From Hymenobacter aranciens (GTDB taxonomy: Bacteria; Bacteroidota; Bacteroidia; Cytophagales; Hymenobacteraceae): a stretch of 64,000 nucleotides of DNA. The position numbers and the translations under genes are program-made. The stretch is from the NCBI RefSeq assembly GCF_030580865.1, contig NZ_JAUQSY010000008.1, positions 1 to 64,000 of the forward strand. The letters are read 5' to 3'. Positions 32,099-40,654 of this stretch are shown here, in pieces; within the stretch, counting starts at the first letter, position 1, and each line of letters starts with the position of its first letter. The notes below the pieces were generated by a model that worked only from the letters and a program-made list of their open reading frames with translations, was not told where the DNA came from and searched no databases.

Positions 32099-33247
32099 AT
32101 GGCCACGCCCAGCGTTGACCACTCCCCCGCCCGGCGGCATTTTCACTCGCTGGAGGCGCTGCGCTTCTTCGCCTTTTTGAAGGTGTACCTGCTGCACGTG
32201 CCGCTCAATGTGCCCTCGCCGGTGCTGGGCTACCTCAAGCGGGGGGGCGGCATCGGGGTGCAGTTCTTCTTCGTGCTCAGCGGCTTTCTCATTACCTACC
32301 TGCTGGTGGCCGACAAGCAGGCCAACGGGCAGGTGGGCGTGCGCCGGTTTTTCGTGCGGCGCAGCCTGCGCATCTGGCCCTTGTTTTATGCCGGGGTGCT
32401 GCTGGCCTTCCTGCTGCCCGAGGCCTGGGCCGAGCGCTGGGGCCTGCACATGATGGGCGGCGGCTACGTGCCCGACTGGCGCTTCTCCTTCACCTTTCTG
32501 GAGAACTACAAAATGCTGCTGATGGACAACTTTCCGCGCGTCACGCCCCTGTCGGTGTTCTGGTCATTGTGCATCGAGGAGCACTTCTACCTGCTCTGGA
32601 TGCTGATGGTGTGGCTGCTGCCGCTGCGCCGGGTGCCGGGGTTTCTGCTGGCCTGCGTGCCATTAGCTTGCCTGGCCCGCTTCGTGGAGCCGTCCATCTT
32701 CCACAACTCCATGATTGACACGAATGATTTGCTGACGCACCTCGACGTGTTTGCCGCCGGGGGCGCGCTGGGCTACTGGGTGGCTACGGACTACGCCGGT
32801 TTCTCGGCCCGCCTCAATGGCCTGCCGCTGGCACTGCGCTACGGCTTTATCGGATTGGTGCTGACGCTGGTGGTGTTTCAGGCCGACTTGCTGCCCTACG
32901 TGCCGGGCAGCGTGTTCAACGTGTTTCGGCCCCTGCTCATTGCCGCGTTGTTTGCGGGGCTGGTGGCGCAGTTTCTGCCTGAGGGCTCGGTTATCCGGCT
33001 GCGCAGCCGGGTGCTGCATTACCTGGGCAGTATCAGCTACGGGCTGTATGTGTGGCACATTGTGGTGGTGCACGTCGTGTTTCAATATTGCCTGAAGCAT
33101 AACATTGCGCTCGATACCTGGTCGCAGGCGGCAGCGATGGTAGTTATTACTTTGGGCGGCTCGGTGGGACTGAGTGCGCTATCGTTCCGGTATTTTGAGG
33201 CTCCGTTTCTGCGGCTGCGCGATAGGTTGACGGGGCGGGCGGCGTAG
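32099..33247 (+). CDS. Acyltransferase family 3 membrane protein
   Basis: A 382-residue protein with about ten membrane helices. HFHSLEALRFFAFLKVYLLHV near residue 14 contains the conserved R/H region, followed by GGGIGVQFFFVLSGFLITYLL near residue 48 and RRFFVRRSLRIWPLFY near residue 82, and later FWSLCIEEHFYLLWML near residue 160. These are the signatures of the OafA/YrhL-type acyltransferases that O-acylate cell-surface sugars using cytoplasmic acyl donors. No periplasmic SGNH domain is fused. The target glycan is unknown. Confidence 0.9.
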   Translation: MATPSVDHSPARRHFHSLEALRFFAFLKVYLLHVPLNVPSPVLGYLKRGGGIGVQFFFVLSGFLITYLLVADKQANGQVGVRRFFVRRSLRIWPLFYAGVLLAFLLPEAWAERWGLHMMGGGYVPDWRFSFTFLENYKMLLMDNFPRVTPLSVFWSLCIEEHFYLLWMLMVWLLPLRRVPGFLLACVPLACLARFVEPSIFHNSMIDTNDLLTHLDVFAAGGALGYWVATDYAGFSARLNGLPLALRYGFIGLVLTLVVFQADLLPYVPGSVFNVFRPLLIAALFAGLVAQFLPEGSVIRLRSRVLHYLGSISYGLYVWHIVVVHVVFQYCLKHNIALDTWSQAAAMVVITLGGSVGLSALSFRYFEAPFLRLRDRLTGRAA

Positions 33248-33320
33248 GTGGTAGTCCGGTAGGGCGAATGCAGGCCAGACCGTTTATTTGCGGTCCGATT
33301 CATCTCTTTTCTCTTCCGCT

Positions 33321-33863
33321 ATGAGCCGCAAAGTCATTCTCTACATCGCCATGAGCCTCGATGGCTACCTCGCCAAGAGCAACGACAACATTGATTTCCT
33401 GACGCAGGTGGAGCGGCCGGGCGAAGACTACGGCTACGCCGACTTCCTGAGCACCGTGGACACTGTTATCTGGGGCCGCCGCACGTACGAGAAAGTCCTA
33501 ACCATCAGCCCTGAGTATCTACACCAGGACAAGCAGGTGTACGTGCTGTCGCAGTCCCGCACCGGGCAGGCGGGGCATGTCACCTTCGTGCCCGATGTGC
33601 AGGAGTTGATAACGACCCTCAAAGCCCGCGAAGGCAAGGACATCTACTGCGACGGCGGCGGCGAGATAGTAGCCGCCCTGCTCCGGCACGGGCTGATTGA
33701 TAGGCTGATTGTCTCCGTCATCCCGCATTTACTGGGCGAGGGCATTCGGCTATTCCGCGACGGGCGGCCCGAGCAGGCGCTGGCCTTCAAGCGCAGCATC
33801 AGCTACCCCTCGGGGCTGGTGCAGCTGTGGTACGATAAGGCCACGGCCACACCTGCGGAATAA
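33321..33863 (+). CDS. DHFR/RibD-like reductase family protein
   Basis: A 180-residue protein of the YwjB/RibD C-terminal type. RKVILYIAMSLDGYLAKSNDNIDFL begins the fold; TVIWGRRTYEKVL near residue 55, VYVLSQS near residue 75, and IYCDGGGEIVAALLRHGLIDRLIVSVIP near residue 110 cover the NADPH-binding part; LGEGIRLF follows. Such proteins are widely annotated as dihydrofolate reductases without proof. The start at 33321 (MSRKVIL) fits the family. It converges with the GT2 gene with only two bases between their stop codons. A small dyad (GACCG/CGGTC, 33278-33295) overlaps the likely promoter. Confidence 0.85.
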   Translation: MSRKVILYIAMSLDGYLAKSNDNIDFLTQVERPGEDYGYADFLSTVDTVIWGRRTYEKVLTISPEYLHQDKQVYVLSQSRTGQAGHVTFVPDVQELITTLKAREGKDIYCDGGGEIVAALLRHGLIDRLIVSVIPHLLGEGIRLFRDGRPEQALAFKRSISYPSGLVQLWYDKATATPAE

Positions 33864-33865
33864 CG

Positions 33866-35098
33866 TCAGTTCTGAACCGCCCTCCCCTTCCACTGGTACC
33901 CGCCGCGCCAACCGGCCACCCCCACGGCCAGCGCATACGGCGCATACAACAGCTGCAGGGGCAGCAACAGGGCCAGCCAGCGCCGCCGTTGCAGGAAGGC
34001 CAGCACCGGGGTTAGCAGCCAGGCATCGGCGGCGAGCTTGAGGAGCCAGGCGGCGGCCACCCAGGGCCAGAGGGCGGGGCGGGCCAGGGCCACGCCCAGG
34101 CCCGCGGCGAGGCTGACGTTGGCCCCGAGCACCAGCAGGGCCAGGTAGCGCGAGGCGGGGCTTTGGTAGTGCCGCCACTTGCTAGCCCAGCGCACGCGCT
34201 GCCGCAGCAGGGCCCGCACGGTGGGCGGCGCGGCGGTGCGGGCCAGGGCCGCCGGGTGCGCCAGGAAATGCGCGGTACCGGGGAAGGCAGCGTGGACCTT
34301 ATGGAGCAGGAACTCATCGTCGCCGCTGGCCAGGTGCTGGTTGTCGAAGTAGCCGCCGACGGCCTCGAAGGCAGCGCGGCGGTAGGCCAGGTTGGAGCCG
34401 TTGCACATGGTGGGGTGCTGGCGGCCCAGGCAGGCGGCGCCCACGCCCACCAGCCCGGCAAACTCCAGGCCCAGGAGGCCCGTGAAAAAGGTGGGCGGCC
34501 CGGTGAGCAGCACTGGGCCGCTGATGAAATTGGCGGTGGGCTGCTGCTGGATAAAGCCGGCGTAGGCGGCGAGCCAGCCGGGGCCGAGGCGGCAGTCGGC
34601 ATCGGTGCACACGAGCCAAGGGGCGCGGGCCCGGGCCAGGGCGGCGGCCAGGGCGGCTTTTTTGCCGGTTTCGGACGGCGGGAGGGTGATGAGGTGCAAC
34701 GCGAACGGGGCCGTGGCCGCCGCGGCCAGCACCAGCGCGGCGGTGGCATCGGTGGAGTGGTCGTCGGCAATCAATACCTCGAAGTGGGCGGCGGGAAAGG
34801 CCTGGGCGGTGAGGTCGGCGAGTAATAGCGGCAGGGCTTCGGCCTCGTTGCGGGCGGCAATGAGGATGGAAAAGGCGGGCGCAACCTCACCCCCTGACCC
34901 CCTCTCCAAAAAAGAGGGGGCACCGGTTATGCCTGGTCCGTTTCCTATACTATCCGCCAAGCCCCCCTGCGCATGACCGGCTCCCCCCTCTTTTTTGGAG
35001 AGGGGGGTCGGGGGGGTGAGGTGCCACCCGCCGCGTAACCACCCCATCACCACCGCATACAGCCCCGGCAACGCTAATAATCCCAGCCCCCCAATCAT
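33866..35098 (-). CDS. Family 2 glycosyltransferase with an in-frame palindromic-element insertion
   Basis: A 410-residue membrane glycosyltransferase. An N-terminal helix (GLLALPGLYAVVMGWL) should lead directly into the catalytic domain, which starts FSILIAARNEAEALPLLLADL with ADDHSTDATA and CTDADCRL (DxD). Between them lie about 48 residues (HLTPPTPLSKKEGG... through FLERGSGGEVAP) encoded by a complete inverted-repeat element (34884-35022) of the family found at gene ends elsewhere in the window. The C-terminal part has SGDDEFLLHKV, QRVRWASKWRHY and three or four helices. It overlaps the flippase-like gene by ATGA and probably works with it in making or exporting a glycolipid. Confidence 0.85.
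   Translation of the reverse strand: MIGGLGLLALPGLYAVVMGWLRGGWHLTPPTPLSKKEGGAGHAQGGLADSIGNGPGITGAPSFLERGSGGEVAPAFSILIAARNEAEALPLLLADLTAQAFPAAHFEVLIADDHSTDATAALVLAAAATAPFALHLITLPPSETGKKAALAAALARARAPWLVCTDADCRLGPGWLAAYAGFIQQQPTANFISGPVLLTGPPTFFTGLLGLEFAGLVGVGAACLGRQHPTMCNGSNLAYRRAAFEAVGGYFDNQHLASGDDEFLLHKVHAAFPGTAHFLAHPAALARTAAPPTVRALLRQRVRWASKWRHYQSPASRYLALLVLGANVSLAAGLGVALARPALWPWVAAAWLLKLAADAWLLTPVLAFLQRRRWLALLLPLQLLYAPYALAVGVAGWRGGYQWKGRAVQN
34884..35022. repeat. CCTCACCCC inverted-repeat element, inside the GT2 coding region
   Basis: Left arm CCTCACCCCCTGACCCCCTC plus CCAAAAAAGAGGGGG; right arm CTCTTTTTTGGAGAGGGGGG through GGGGTGAGG. The inner part contains GCACCGGT and GCATGACCGG. Same family as 36775-36886, 38790-38986 and 61011-61116. 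Read on the minus strand it has no stop in the GT2 frame. Confidence 0.9.
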
Positions 35099-36030
35099 CC
35101 CTTCCCCCGCTTTTGGCGCAATACCCGCACCCCCGGCACCAGCAGCAGCCCCGCCGCACTCGGCAGCGCGATATTGAGTACCCACAAGCTCAGACTAGCC
35201 GACAGTACCGGCAGCGCCGGCTGCCCCAGCAAGCCGAATAAATGCGTGGCCGACAGCTCGCGCACTCCCACGTCGGCCAGGGCATTGAGCGAGGGCACCA
35301 ACGACTTCAGGAGGAAGGTACCGGCCACGGCGGCCAGCCCCGGCCCCAGCGGGCTGCCCACCCCGTAGGCGTAGAGCAGCAGCAGAAACTGCCCGCAGAA
35401 CACCCCGTAGCGCAGCCCCGCAATGGCCAGCACCGCGTGCAGCGCCCGCACCGGATACGTCGGCATCACGGCCAGCGCGGGGCGGAAGCGGCGCAGCGGC
35501 CGCCACAGCCCCAGGGCCGCCACCAGCAGCCGCGAACGATACAACGGCAGCAATACCGCCCCGCTGAGTAGCAACGCCAGCACCACCAGCCCGAGGCCCA
35601 GCGCCGGGTAGCCCCGCACGTAAAATTTCAGGAGAAAATACAGCAGCCCGGCCACCCCGCCCAGCACCGTGACCACCAGCTGGCAGTAGCGCCCCAGAAA
35701 CACGGCGCCCAGCGCCCGCACGCGCTTGCTTTTGAGCTCCAGGATGCGGCCGGCATAGTCGCCCACCCGGTTGGGGGTGGCGAAGCCGAGCGTGAGGCCC
35801 ACCATGACGGCCCGGAAGCTGCGGCCAAACGTGACCGGCTCCAGGTGCCGGGCCAGGCGGTGCCACTTCCAGGCTTCGAGGCCCCAGTTGAGGGGCACCA
35901 GGGCCAGAGCCAGCAACACCGGCAGGCGGCCGGCCCCGCTCAGGGCCGTGCTTAATAGTTTGCGCCAGGCCCGGGCCGTGTCGGGCTCGGCAAAGACGGA
36001 GTTGTAGAGCAAAGCCAGGGTCAGCAGCAT
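35095..36030 (-). CDS. UPF0104/LPG-synthase-TM flippase-like membrane protein
   Basis: About 311 residues with seven or eight hydrophobic helices. NWGLEAWKWHRLAR, VMVGLTLGFATPNRVGDYAGRILEL, VFLGRYCQLVVTVLGG and KSLVPSLNALADVGVRELSA are the motifs of the lysylphosphatidylglycerol synthase TM/AglD-like family. Many members without the catalytic C-terminal domain act in lipid or glycolipid flipping. The start is uncertain: the ATG at 36030 is the first standard start, yet in-frame sequence without stops continues upstream (TTQSYDPTPPKEP) toward the divergent ruvC start. It overlaps the downstream GT2 gene by ATGA. Confidence 0.8.
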   Translation of the reverse strand: MLLTLALLYNSVFAEPDTARAWRKLLSTALSGAGRLPVLLALALVPLNWGLEAWKWHRLARHLEPVTFGRSFRAVMVGLTLGFATPNRVGDYAGRILELKSKRVRALGAVFLGRYCQLVVTVLGGVAGLLYFLLKFYVRGYPALGLGLVVLALLLSGAVLLPLYRSRLLVAALGLWRPLRRFRPALAVMPTYPVRALHAVLAIAGLRYGVFCGQFLLLLYAYGVGSPLGPGLAAVAGTFLLKSLVPSLNALADVGVRELSATHLFGLLGQPALPVLSASLSLWVLNIALPSAAGLLLVPGVRVLRQKRGKG

Positions 36031-36097
36031 GACGCCGATTTTGCCCAGCGTAATCCAACGGCCCCAGCGGCGTGGTTCTTTTGGCGGGGTTGGGTCG

Positions 36098-36105
36098 TAA
36101 CTTTG
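36098..36105 (+). promoter_or_regulatory. -7 box TAACTTTG of ruvC
   Basis: Exact TAnnTTTG six bases before the ATG at 36112, suggesting a leaderless transcript. Confidence 0.5.
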
Positions 36106-36111
36106 GGTGGT

Positions 36112-36762
36112 ATGCCCGCCCCCACTCGTCCGCGCCCCGCGCCGGCCCCCGATTTGCTCCCCAAGATTATCCTCGGCGTCGACCCCGGCACGCAGATAAT
36201 GGGCTACGCCGTGATTGAGGTGCGCGGCCAGCGCGTGGACGTGCTGTGCTACGACGTCATCAACATGAAGGCCCTGGGGTCTAACCATGCCGTAAAGCTA
36301 AAGCGGATTTTTGACCGCATGCTCGAGCTCATCGATGAATACCTGCCCGATGAGCTGGCCATCGAGGCCCCGTTCTTCGGCGTCAACGTGCAGAGTATGC
36401 TCAAATTGGGCCGGGCGCAGGGTGTGGCCATCGCGGCGGCCCTCTCGCGCCAGATTCCTTACGTGGAGTACGCGCCCACGAAGGTCAAGCAGTCCGTGAC
36501 GGGCTCGGGCTCGGCTACCAAGGAGCAGGTGGCCCACATGCTGCGCCAGACCCTGACGCTGCCGCCGGTGGCCGAGGCCAGTAAGTTTCTGGATGCTACC
36601 GATGCGCTGGCCGTGGCCATGTGCCACCATTATCAGAAGGGCAACAACGCGGGGGCGGCGGGCAATAAAAGCTGGGGGGCGTTTCTGGCGGAGAATCCTG
36701 ATAGGCTGGGCGCGGCTACTACCAAGAAAAAGGTGGTTAAGCCGGCTGCGCCGCGTTCCTGA
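36112..36762 (+). CDS. ruvC: Crossover junction endodeoxyribonuclease RuvC
   Basis: A 216-residue Holliday-junction resolvase. The catalytic acidic residues are present: IILGVDPGTQIMGYAV near residue 20, DELAIEAPFFGVNVQSMLKLGRAQG near residue 82, and KFLDATDALAVAMCHHY near residue 160. VTGSGSATKEQVAHML is the conserved DNA-contact region. The C-terminal 40 residues (GNKSWGAFLAENPDRLG and KKKVV) are a Bacteroidota-type extension. It is a single-gene unit read divergently from the flippase/GT2 pair; no ruvA or ruvB is adjacent. Confidence 0.95.
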   Translation: MPAPTRPRPAPAPDLLPKIILGVDPGTQIMGYAVIEVRGQRVDVLCYDVINMKALGSNHAVKLKRIFDRMLELIDEYLPDELAIEAPFFGVNVQSMLKLGRAQGVAIAAALSRQIPYVEYAPTKVKQSVTGSGSATKEQVAHMLRQTLTLPPVAEASKFLDATDALAVAMCHHYQKGNNAGAAGNKSWGAFLAENPDRLGAATTKKKVVKPAAPRS

Positions 36763-36774
36763 GGCAGCGGGCGG

Positions 36775-36886
36775 CAACCTCACCCCCCGCCCCCCTCTCC
36801 AAAAGAGAGAGGGCACCGGTCTTGCGCCTGATAAAAAACGTCTGGCTCCCCCTCTTTTTTGGAGAGGGGGCCGGGGGGTGAGGTTG
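36775..36886. repeat. CCTCACCCC inverted-repeat element downstream of ruvC
   Basis: Arms AACCTCACCCCCCGCCCCCC and its reverse complement (GGGGGGTGAGGTT) flank CTCTCCAAAAGAGAG, GGCACCGGTCTTGCGCCTGA and CTCTTTTTTGGAGAG. It starts 12 bases after the ruvC stop and may terminate both ruvC and the convergent T9SS gene. Confidence 0.9.
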
Positions 36887-36903
36887 ACGGCAGACACCTG
36901 CCC

Positions 36904-38646
36904 CTACTCTAGCACCAAGCGCTTCGTGACGGCACCGCCGGGGAGCGCGACGCGCAGCCCGTACACGCCGGCCGGCAGGTGGCGCAGGTCGAGGGTGGTG
37001 CTGGCGGTGGTGCGCTGCAGCACTACCTGGCCCAGGGCGTTGCGCAATTGTACGGCGGCAGGACCGGCGGGCAGCTCCAGGCGCACGCGGCCGGCGGCGG
37101 GGTTCGGAAACAGCTGCACCTGGGTAGCCAACGCGGCGGTGGTGGCCGTGAGCGTGGGGGTGGCCGTGGCCACAAAAGCACGGGGCTGGGCCGACACCCC
37201 GGCCAGCACCGGCACGTTGCCGAAGGTGGCGGGTGGTACCACGCTGCCCAGCAGGTAGGTAAAGCCCCCTAGGGGCACCACCGCGCCGGCCGTTTCGTTG
37301 CCGGTGCCGCCAGCGCCCAGCGTCCAGGCAAAGCTGGCCGAGGGGCCGGCATCGTCGAGCCGGCTCAGGAATACGTCGGAAGTAGTGGTAGGGCCGCTGT
37401 TGAGCAGCGTGCGGCTGCCGAAGCTGGCGCTGGCGCCGCCAAAGGTGCCGCCCAGGTACAGGGCCGGGCCCTCGGCGGCGAGGCTGGTGCCGGTGTCGGT
37501 GCCGCTGCCACCGCCGCTGAGGGCCCATACCACGCTGGGGCCGGTGCCGGTGTCGGTGAGCTTGGTGATGAAGGCATCGGTGCTGCCGGCGCTGGTGAGC
37601 GTGGCGCCCCCCGTGAGCACGAGGCCCACGGAGTAGGTGCCGGCGGCGTAGAGGGCGCCATTGTGATGCAACAGCTGATTGGCGCGACTGCCGACGGTGC
37701 CCACGTTCGTAGTGCCCAGGCGGCTGGCCCAGGTAAAGCGGCCGCTGGTGCCGGTATCGGTGAGCCGGGCCAGGTAGGGGTTGGGGATGAGGGCGCCCGA
37801 CGGAATGCTGGCGGCCCCGAAACGCCCGCTGCCGGCGAGCCCGCCGGCCACGTACACAGCGGTGCCCTCCACGGCCAGGGCCTGGGCCGTGATGCCATTG
37901 ATGCCCACTGCCACTTCGACCCAATCAACAATAACGTCGCGGCCGGCATCGGTCAGGCGGCCCACAAACAGGTCGCGGCTACCGGCCAGGTTGCTATTGA
38001 GGATGAAGCTGCCGAAATGCAGGGCCGCATTGAAGATGCCAGCCACGTACACCGACGTGCCACTCACGGCCAGGGCCGTCACGGGGGCAGTATTCGAGCT
38101 GGAGCGAATGGGCTGCACCCACGTCCAGCTGGCGCTGCTGCCGGTGTCGGTGAGCTTGGCCACGTAGCCACCCATCCCGCCGGTAATGTTGTAGGGCTGG
38201 CTGCCAAAGTTGGTAGTGCTCTGGTTAAAGTTGCCGGCCACGTAGATGCTGTTGCCCGCCACGGCCACGGCGGCGGGCTGGTTGTCGCTGGTGCCGCCGG
38301 CGCTGCCGTTCACTTGCACAGCCCACACGAAGCTGTTGGTGCCGGGCCGGAACCGGGCCACGTAGGTACACCGGCCGCTGGTTACATTATTACTGAGCGT
38401 GGTGCTGCCAAACGTTACCGTGCCCGTAAACGAGCCGACGAGTATCAGGTCGCCCCCGCTGGTGGGGGTGCTGGCTATCACATTGGCTGTGGCGGGCACG
38501 TAGATGCTGCTCAGCGAGCTGTTGGTAGCCGTGGCTACGGCCTGCCAGCCGGGCACCTGGGCGCGGGCGGGGGCAGCGGCCAGCGCGCCGGCCAGCAGGG
38601 CCAGCCCGGTCAGGCGCAAGAGGGACGGGGGTAGCAGTGGTGTCAT
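36904..38646 (-). CDS. Secreted beta-propeller-like protein with T9SS sorting domain
   Basis: A 580-residue exported protein. Residues 1-30 are a signal peptide ending ARAQ. The body contains repeats of about 55-60 residues with the pattern VAVAGNSIYVAGNF...FG, ALAVSGTSVYVAGIFNAALHFG and ALAVEGTAVYVAGGLAGSGRFG, typical of SBBP-like propeller repeats. The last 75 residues are a type A T9SS sorting domain (VQLFPNPAAGRVRLELPAG, LPAGVYGLRVALPGGAVTKRLVLE). It should be secreted across the outer membrane and attached to the surface. The start at 38646 gives the signal peptide; longer readings enter repeat DNA. Confidence 0.88.
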   Translation of the reverse strand: MTPLLPPSLLRLTGLALLAGALAAAPARAQVPGWQAVATATNSSLSSIYVPATANVIASTPTSGGDLILVGSFTGTVTFGSTTLSNNVTSGRCTYVARFRPGTNSFVWAVQVNGSAGGTSDNQPAAVAVAGNSIYVAGNFNQSTTNFGSQPYNITGGMGGYVAKLTDTGSSASWTWVQPIRSSSNTAPVTALAVSGTSVYVAGIFNAALHFGSFILNSNLAGSRDLFVGRLTDAGRDVIVDWVEVAVGINGITAQALAVEGTAVYVAGGLAGSGRFGAASIPSGALIPNPYLARLTDTGTSGRFTWASRLGTTNVGTVGSRANQLLHHNGALYAAGTYSVGLVLTGGATLTSAGSTDAFITKLTDTGTGPSVVWALSGGGSGTDTGTSLAAEGPALYLGGTFGGASASFGSRTLLNSGPTTTSDVFLSRLDDAGPSASFAWTLGAGGTGNETAGAVVPLGGFTYLLGSVVPPATFGNVPVLAGVSAQPRAFVATATPTLTATTAALATQVQLFPNPAAGRVRLELPAGPAAVQLRNALGQVVLQRTTASTTLDLRHLPAGVYGLRVALPGGAVTKRLVLE

Positions 38647-38789
38647 ATAAGGGAAACGAAGGTGGTGAGGGATGCGCCCCCGGACGGCGGCGGAGCCAGG
38701 GGGCAGATGGGCGGTAAATGTAGCAGAATAATCTGAACGGGCGCCAGTCAGGTAGTTGGGCAGGATAATGTAGTGCTGGGGGTCGGGCG

Positions 38790-38986
38790 GCAACCTCACC
38801 CCCTGACCCCCTCTCCGGGGGAGAGGGGGCACCGGTCTTGCGCCTATCGAAAAATTTCTGGTGGGCCCTGGCGCCAACCTCACCCCCTGACCCCCTCTCC
38901 AAAAAAGAGGGGGCACCGGTCTTGCGCCTGATAAAAAACGTCTGGCTCCCCCTCTTTTTTGGAGAGGGGGCCGGGGGGTGAGGTTG
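38790..38986. repeat. Tandem CCTCACCCC elements, one partial and one complete
   Basis: A partial copy (38790-38868, with CTCTCCGGGGGAGAGGGGG) is followed directly by a full copy (38874-38986) whose interior GGCACCGGTCTTGCGCCTGA is identical to that of 36775-36886. The rest of the gene-free stretch 38647-39081 holds the promoter of the T9SS gene, which is not clearly recognisable, and the terminator at 39028-39063. Confidence 0.85.
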
Positions 38987-39027
38987 GCCCGGGCAGAGAA
39001 GCCCTGCGCAGGGCCCCGACTAAAAAA

Positions 39028-39063
39028 GAAGCCTCTCCCCGGTTCCGGGGAGAGGCTTCTTTG
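39028..39063. terminator. Strong hairpin terminator
   Basis: AAGAAGCCTCTCCCCGG and CCGGGGAGAGGCTTCTT form a perfect long stem with a TT loop, directly after the small lipoprotein gene (-). Confidence 0.9.
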
Positions 39064-39081
39064 CTGGTTAAAAGCGGCTGC

Positions 39082-39336
39082 TTATTGCTTGGCAGGCACC
39101 TGGTCTACCACGCCGTTGGCGGGCTGGTCGCGCACCACGGCGGTGTCGCCGTTTTCGGGCATGGCGGTGTTGGCACCGTCGTGGTCGGGGGTTACGGCAC
39201 CTTCCACGGCTGCGCCGGTGGCGTCGGCGGCGTTTTCAGTGGTGGCTTCGGCATTCTCCTGTTGCTTATCGGTGCAGGAGGCGGTAGCGAAGGCCAGGGC
39301 GGCGGCCACGAACAGGGTGTTGAGGGAGATTTTCAT
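39082..39336 (-). CDS. Small acidic lipoprotein
   Basis: An 84-residue lipoprotein: signal peptide with lipobox AFATASC at residue 20, then a low-complexity acidic and Ala-rich mature part (DKQQENAEATTENAADATGA, PDHDGANTAMPENGDTAV). No fold is predicted by eye; it looks disordered. A TACCTTTG -7 box lies 50 bases upstream and a strong terminator follows, so it is a one-gene unit that could be highly expressed. Confidence 0.8.
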   Translation of the reverse strand: MKISLNTLFVAAALAFATASCTDKQQENAEATTENAADATGAAVEGAVTPDHDGANTAMPENGDTAVVRDQPANGVVDQVPAKQ

Positions 39337-39385
39337 ACGTACTTGGTTGGAAAGGTTTGGTACGTCCCTTCATAAGCGCAGCCCG

Positions 39386-39393
39386 CAAAGGTA
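39386..39393 (-). promoter_or_regulatory. -7 box TACCTTTG of the small lipoprotein gene
   Basis: CAAAGGTA on the plus strand; exact TAnnTTTG on the minus strand, 50 bases from the start codon. Confidence 0.5.
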
Positions 39394-39507
39394 ACCCGTA
39401 AGGCTCAGTTTACCTGCAAGTAAGTCTTTGCTGCTAAGGCGTAAAAAAGTTGGCGCGGGGAGTAGGAATGAGCGCGGCGCCGCAAGTGCTGGGGCGCTGG
39501 CCCACCC

Positions 39508-40485
39508 CTACCCCAGCGTCACCTTATACTGGCCCAGCTCGGAGGTGGGGTTGTGCACCAGCAGGTAGGGCAGCACAGTGGGGTCGCCTAAGCCTTGCAG
39601 CTTCATTTTTTGCTGGGCGCCGGGCACTATCTCCACCACGCCGGTGCTGGGAAACTCGGTGGGCGAGGCGCTGAGCGCGAAGCAGAGCCGCACGGGGCCG
39701 GGGTTGGCCAGCACCAGGCGCTTGGTGGCGGCGGGCAGGGTGTCGGCCACCACATCGGCCGTGAGCTGGGGCTGGATAAAATCGGCGAAGGTGCTGGCGT
39801 GGCTGCCGTTGCTGACGCGCAGCAGCAGGGCGTGGTTGGTGGCCGCCTGACGCTGCTTGAGCTGCTCGGGGGCCGGGTAAGCCTGCACCACGGCACACTC
39901 GTTGAGCCAGAGCTGCTGGTTGAGGGCTTGCTCGGCCGTACTGCTATTGAGGCGGCCGGTGTTGACGGCCGTTTTCTCGGTGGTCTGCACTTTGCGGTCG
40001 TCCCAGTAGGCCTTGATGGCCCCGTTGATTTCCTCGGTAATTTCCTTGGTTACCAGCGTCGGGTTGGCTTTCAGATTCTTGCTCATCTCGTCCAGGCGCT
40101 CGGCGGCATTGGTGTGGTTGAGCTCGGTGGTGAAGTATTCGACGTGGGTGGTAAAAATCTTTTTCAGCAGGCTTTTGTCGCCCTGCACGCGTTTTTTTAC
40201 GAGCGGAGCGTTGCTGCCGATGGCGTAGCGCACGGCGGCGAGCTTTTCGTTGGTGCTGGCCGTGGCGCCGGTCTGCTGGCTCAGGCTGGAGCCAGTGCTG
40301 CCCAGGGCGGCGCTCAGGGCTTCGCAGCAGGCGCGGGTGAGGTCGATGTGGCTGGCAAAAATGGCCGCGTCGAGGGCTTCGAGGCGGCTGGCCTCGTCCA
40401 GGCCAAATACGATTTTGCGGGCGGGGGTGAACGTGGGGTTTTCGAACGGATTTTGTTGAAAAGCGCCCTCCAGAATGGTGGTCAT
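39508..40485 (-). CDS. Hypothetical protein of unknown family
   Basis: A 325-residue soluble protein that I do not recognise. It begins MTTILEGAFQQNPFENPTFT. The first 220 residues look helical, with Thr-rich turns (STGSSLSQQTGATAST) and KKIFTTHVEYFTTELNHTN. The last 110 residues look like beta strands (HALLLRVSNGSHASTFADFI, RLVLANPGPVRLCFALS, GVVEIVPGAQQKMKLQGLGD) and end GQYKVTLG. It has no signal peptide. The DNA and codon use match the chromosome. The start at 40485 is the most reasonable Met; an upstream in-frame Met adds a short unrelated stretch. Confidence 0.65.
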   Translation of the reverse strand: MTTILEGAFQQNPFENPTFTPARKIVFGLDEASRLEALDAAIFASHIDLTRACCEALSAALGSTGSSLSQQTGATASTNEKLAAVRYAIGSNAPLVKKRVQGDKSLLKKIFTTHVEYFTTELNHTNAAERLDEMSKNLKANPTLVTKEITEEINGAIKAYWDDRKVQTTEKTAVNTGRLNSSTAEQALNQQLWLNECAVVQAYPAPEQLKQRQAATNHALLLRVSNGSHASTFADFIQPQLTADVVADTLPAATKRLVLANPGPVRLCFALSASPTEFPSTGVVEIVPGAQQKMKLQGLGDPTVLPYLLVHNPTSELGQYKVTLG

Positions 40486-40654
40486 TTGCAAAAAATTAAA
40501 GATGAGAGAAAGACATTCGGCACAATTGCCGGCCAAATGTAAACGAAGCGACGCAAAAAACCAATATGTTTTATCGTTTTCGCATCGTTCTCATCCTTAG
40601 GGGCCGGTCTGGTTTCGCAGCGGAGCCAGCCGGGCGGCTTGCTGCCGTGCTTTT

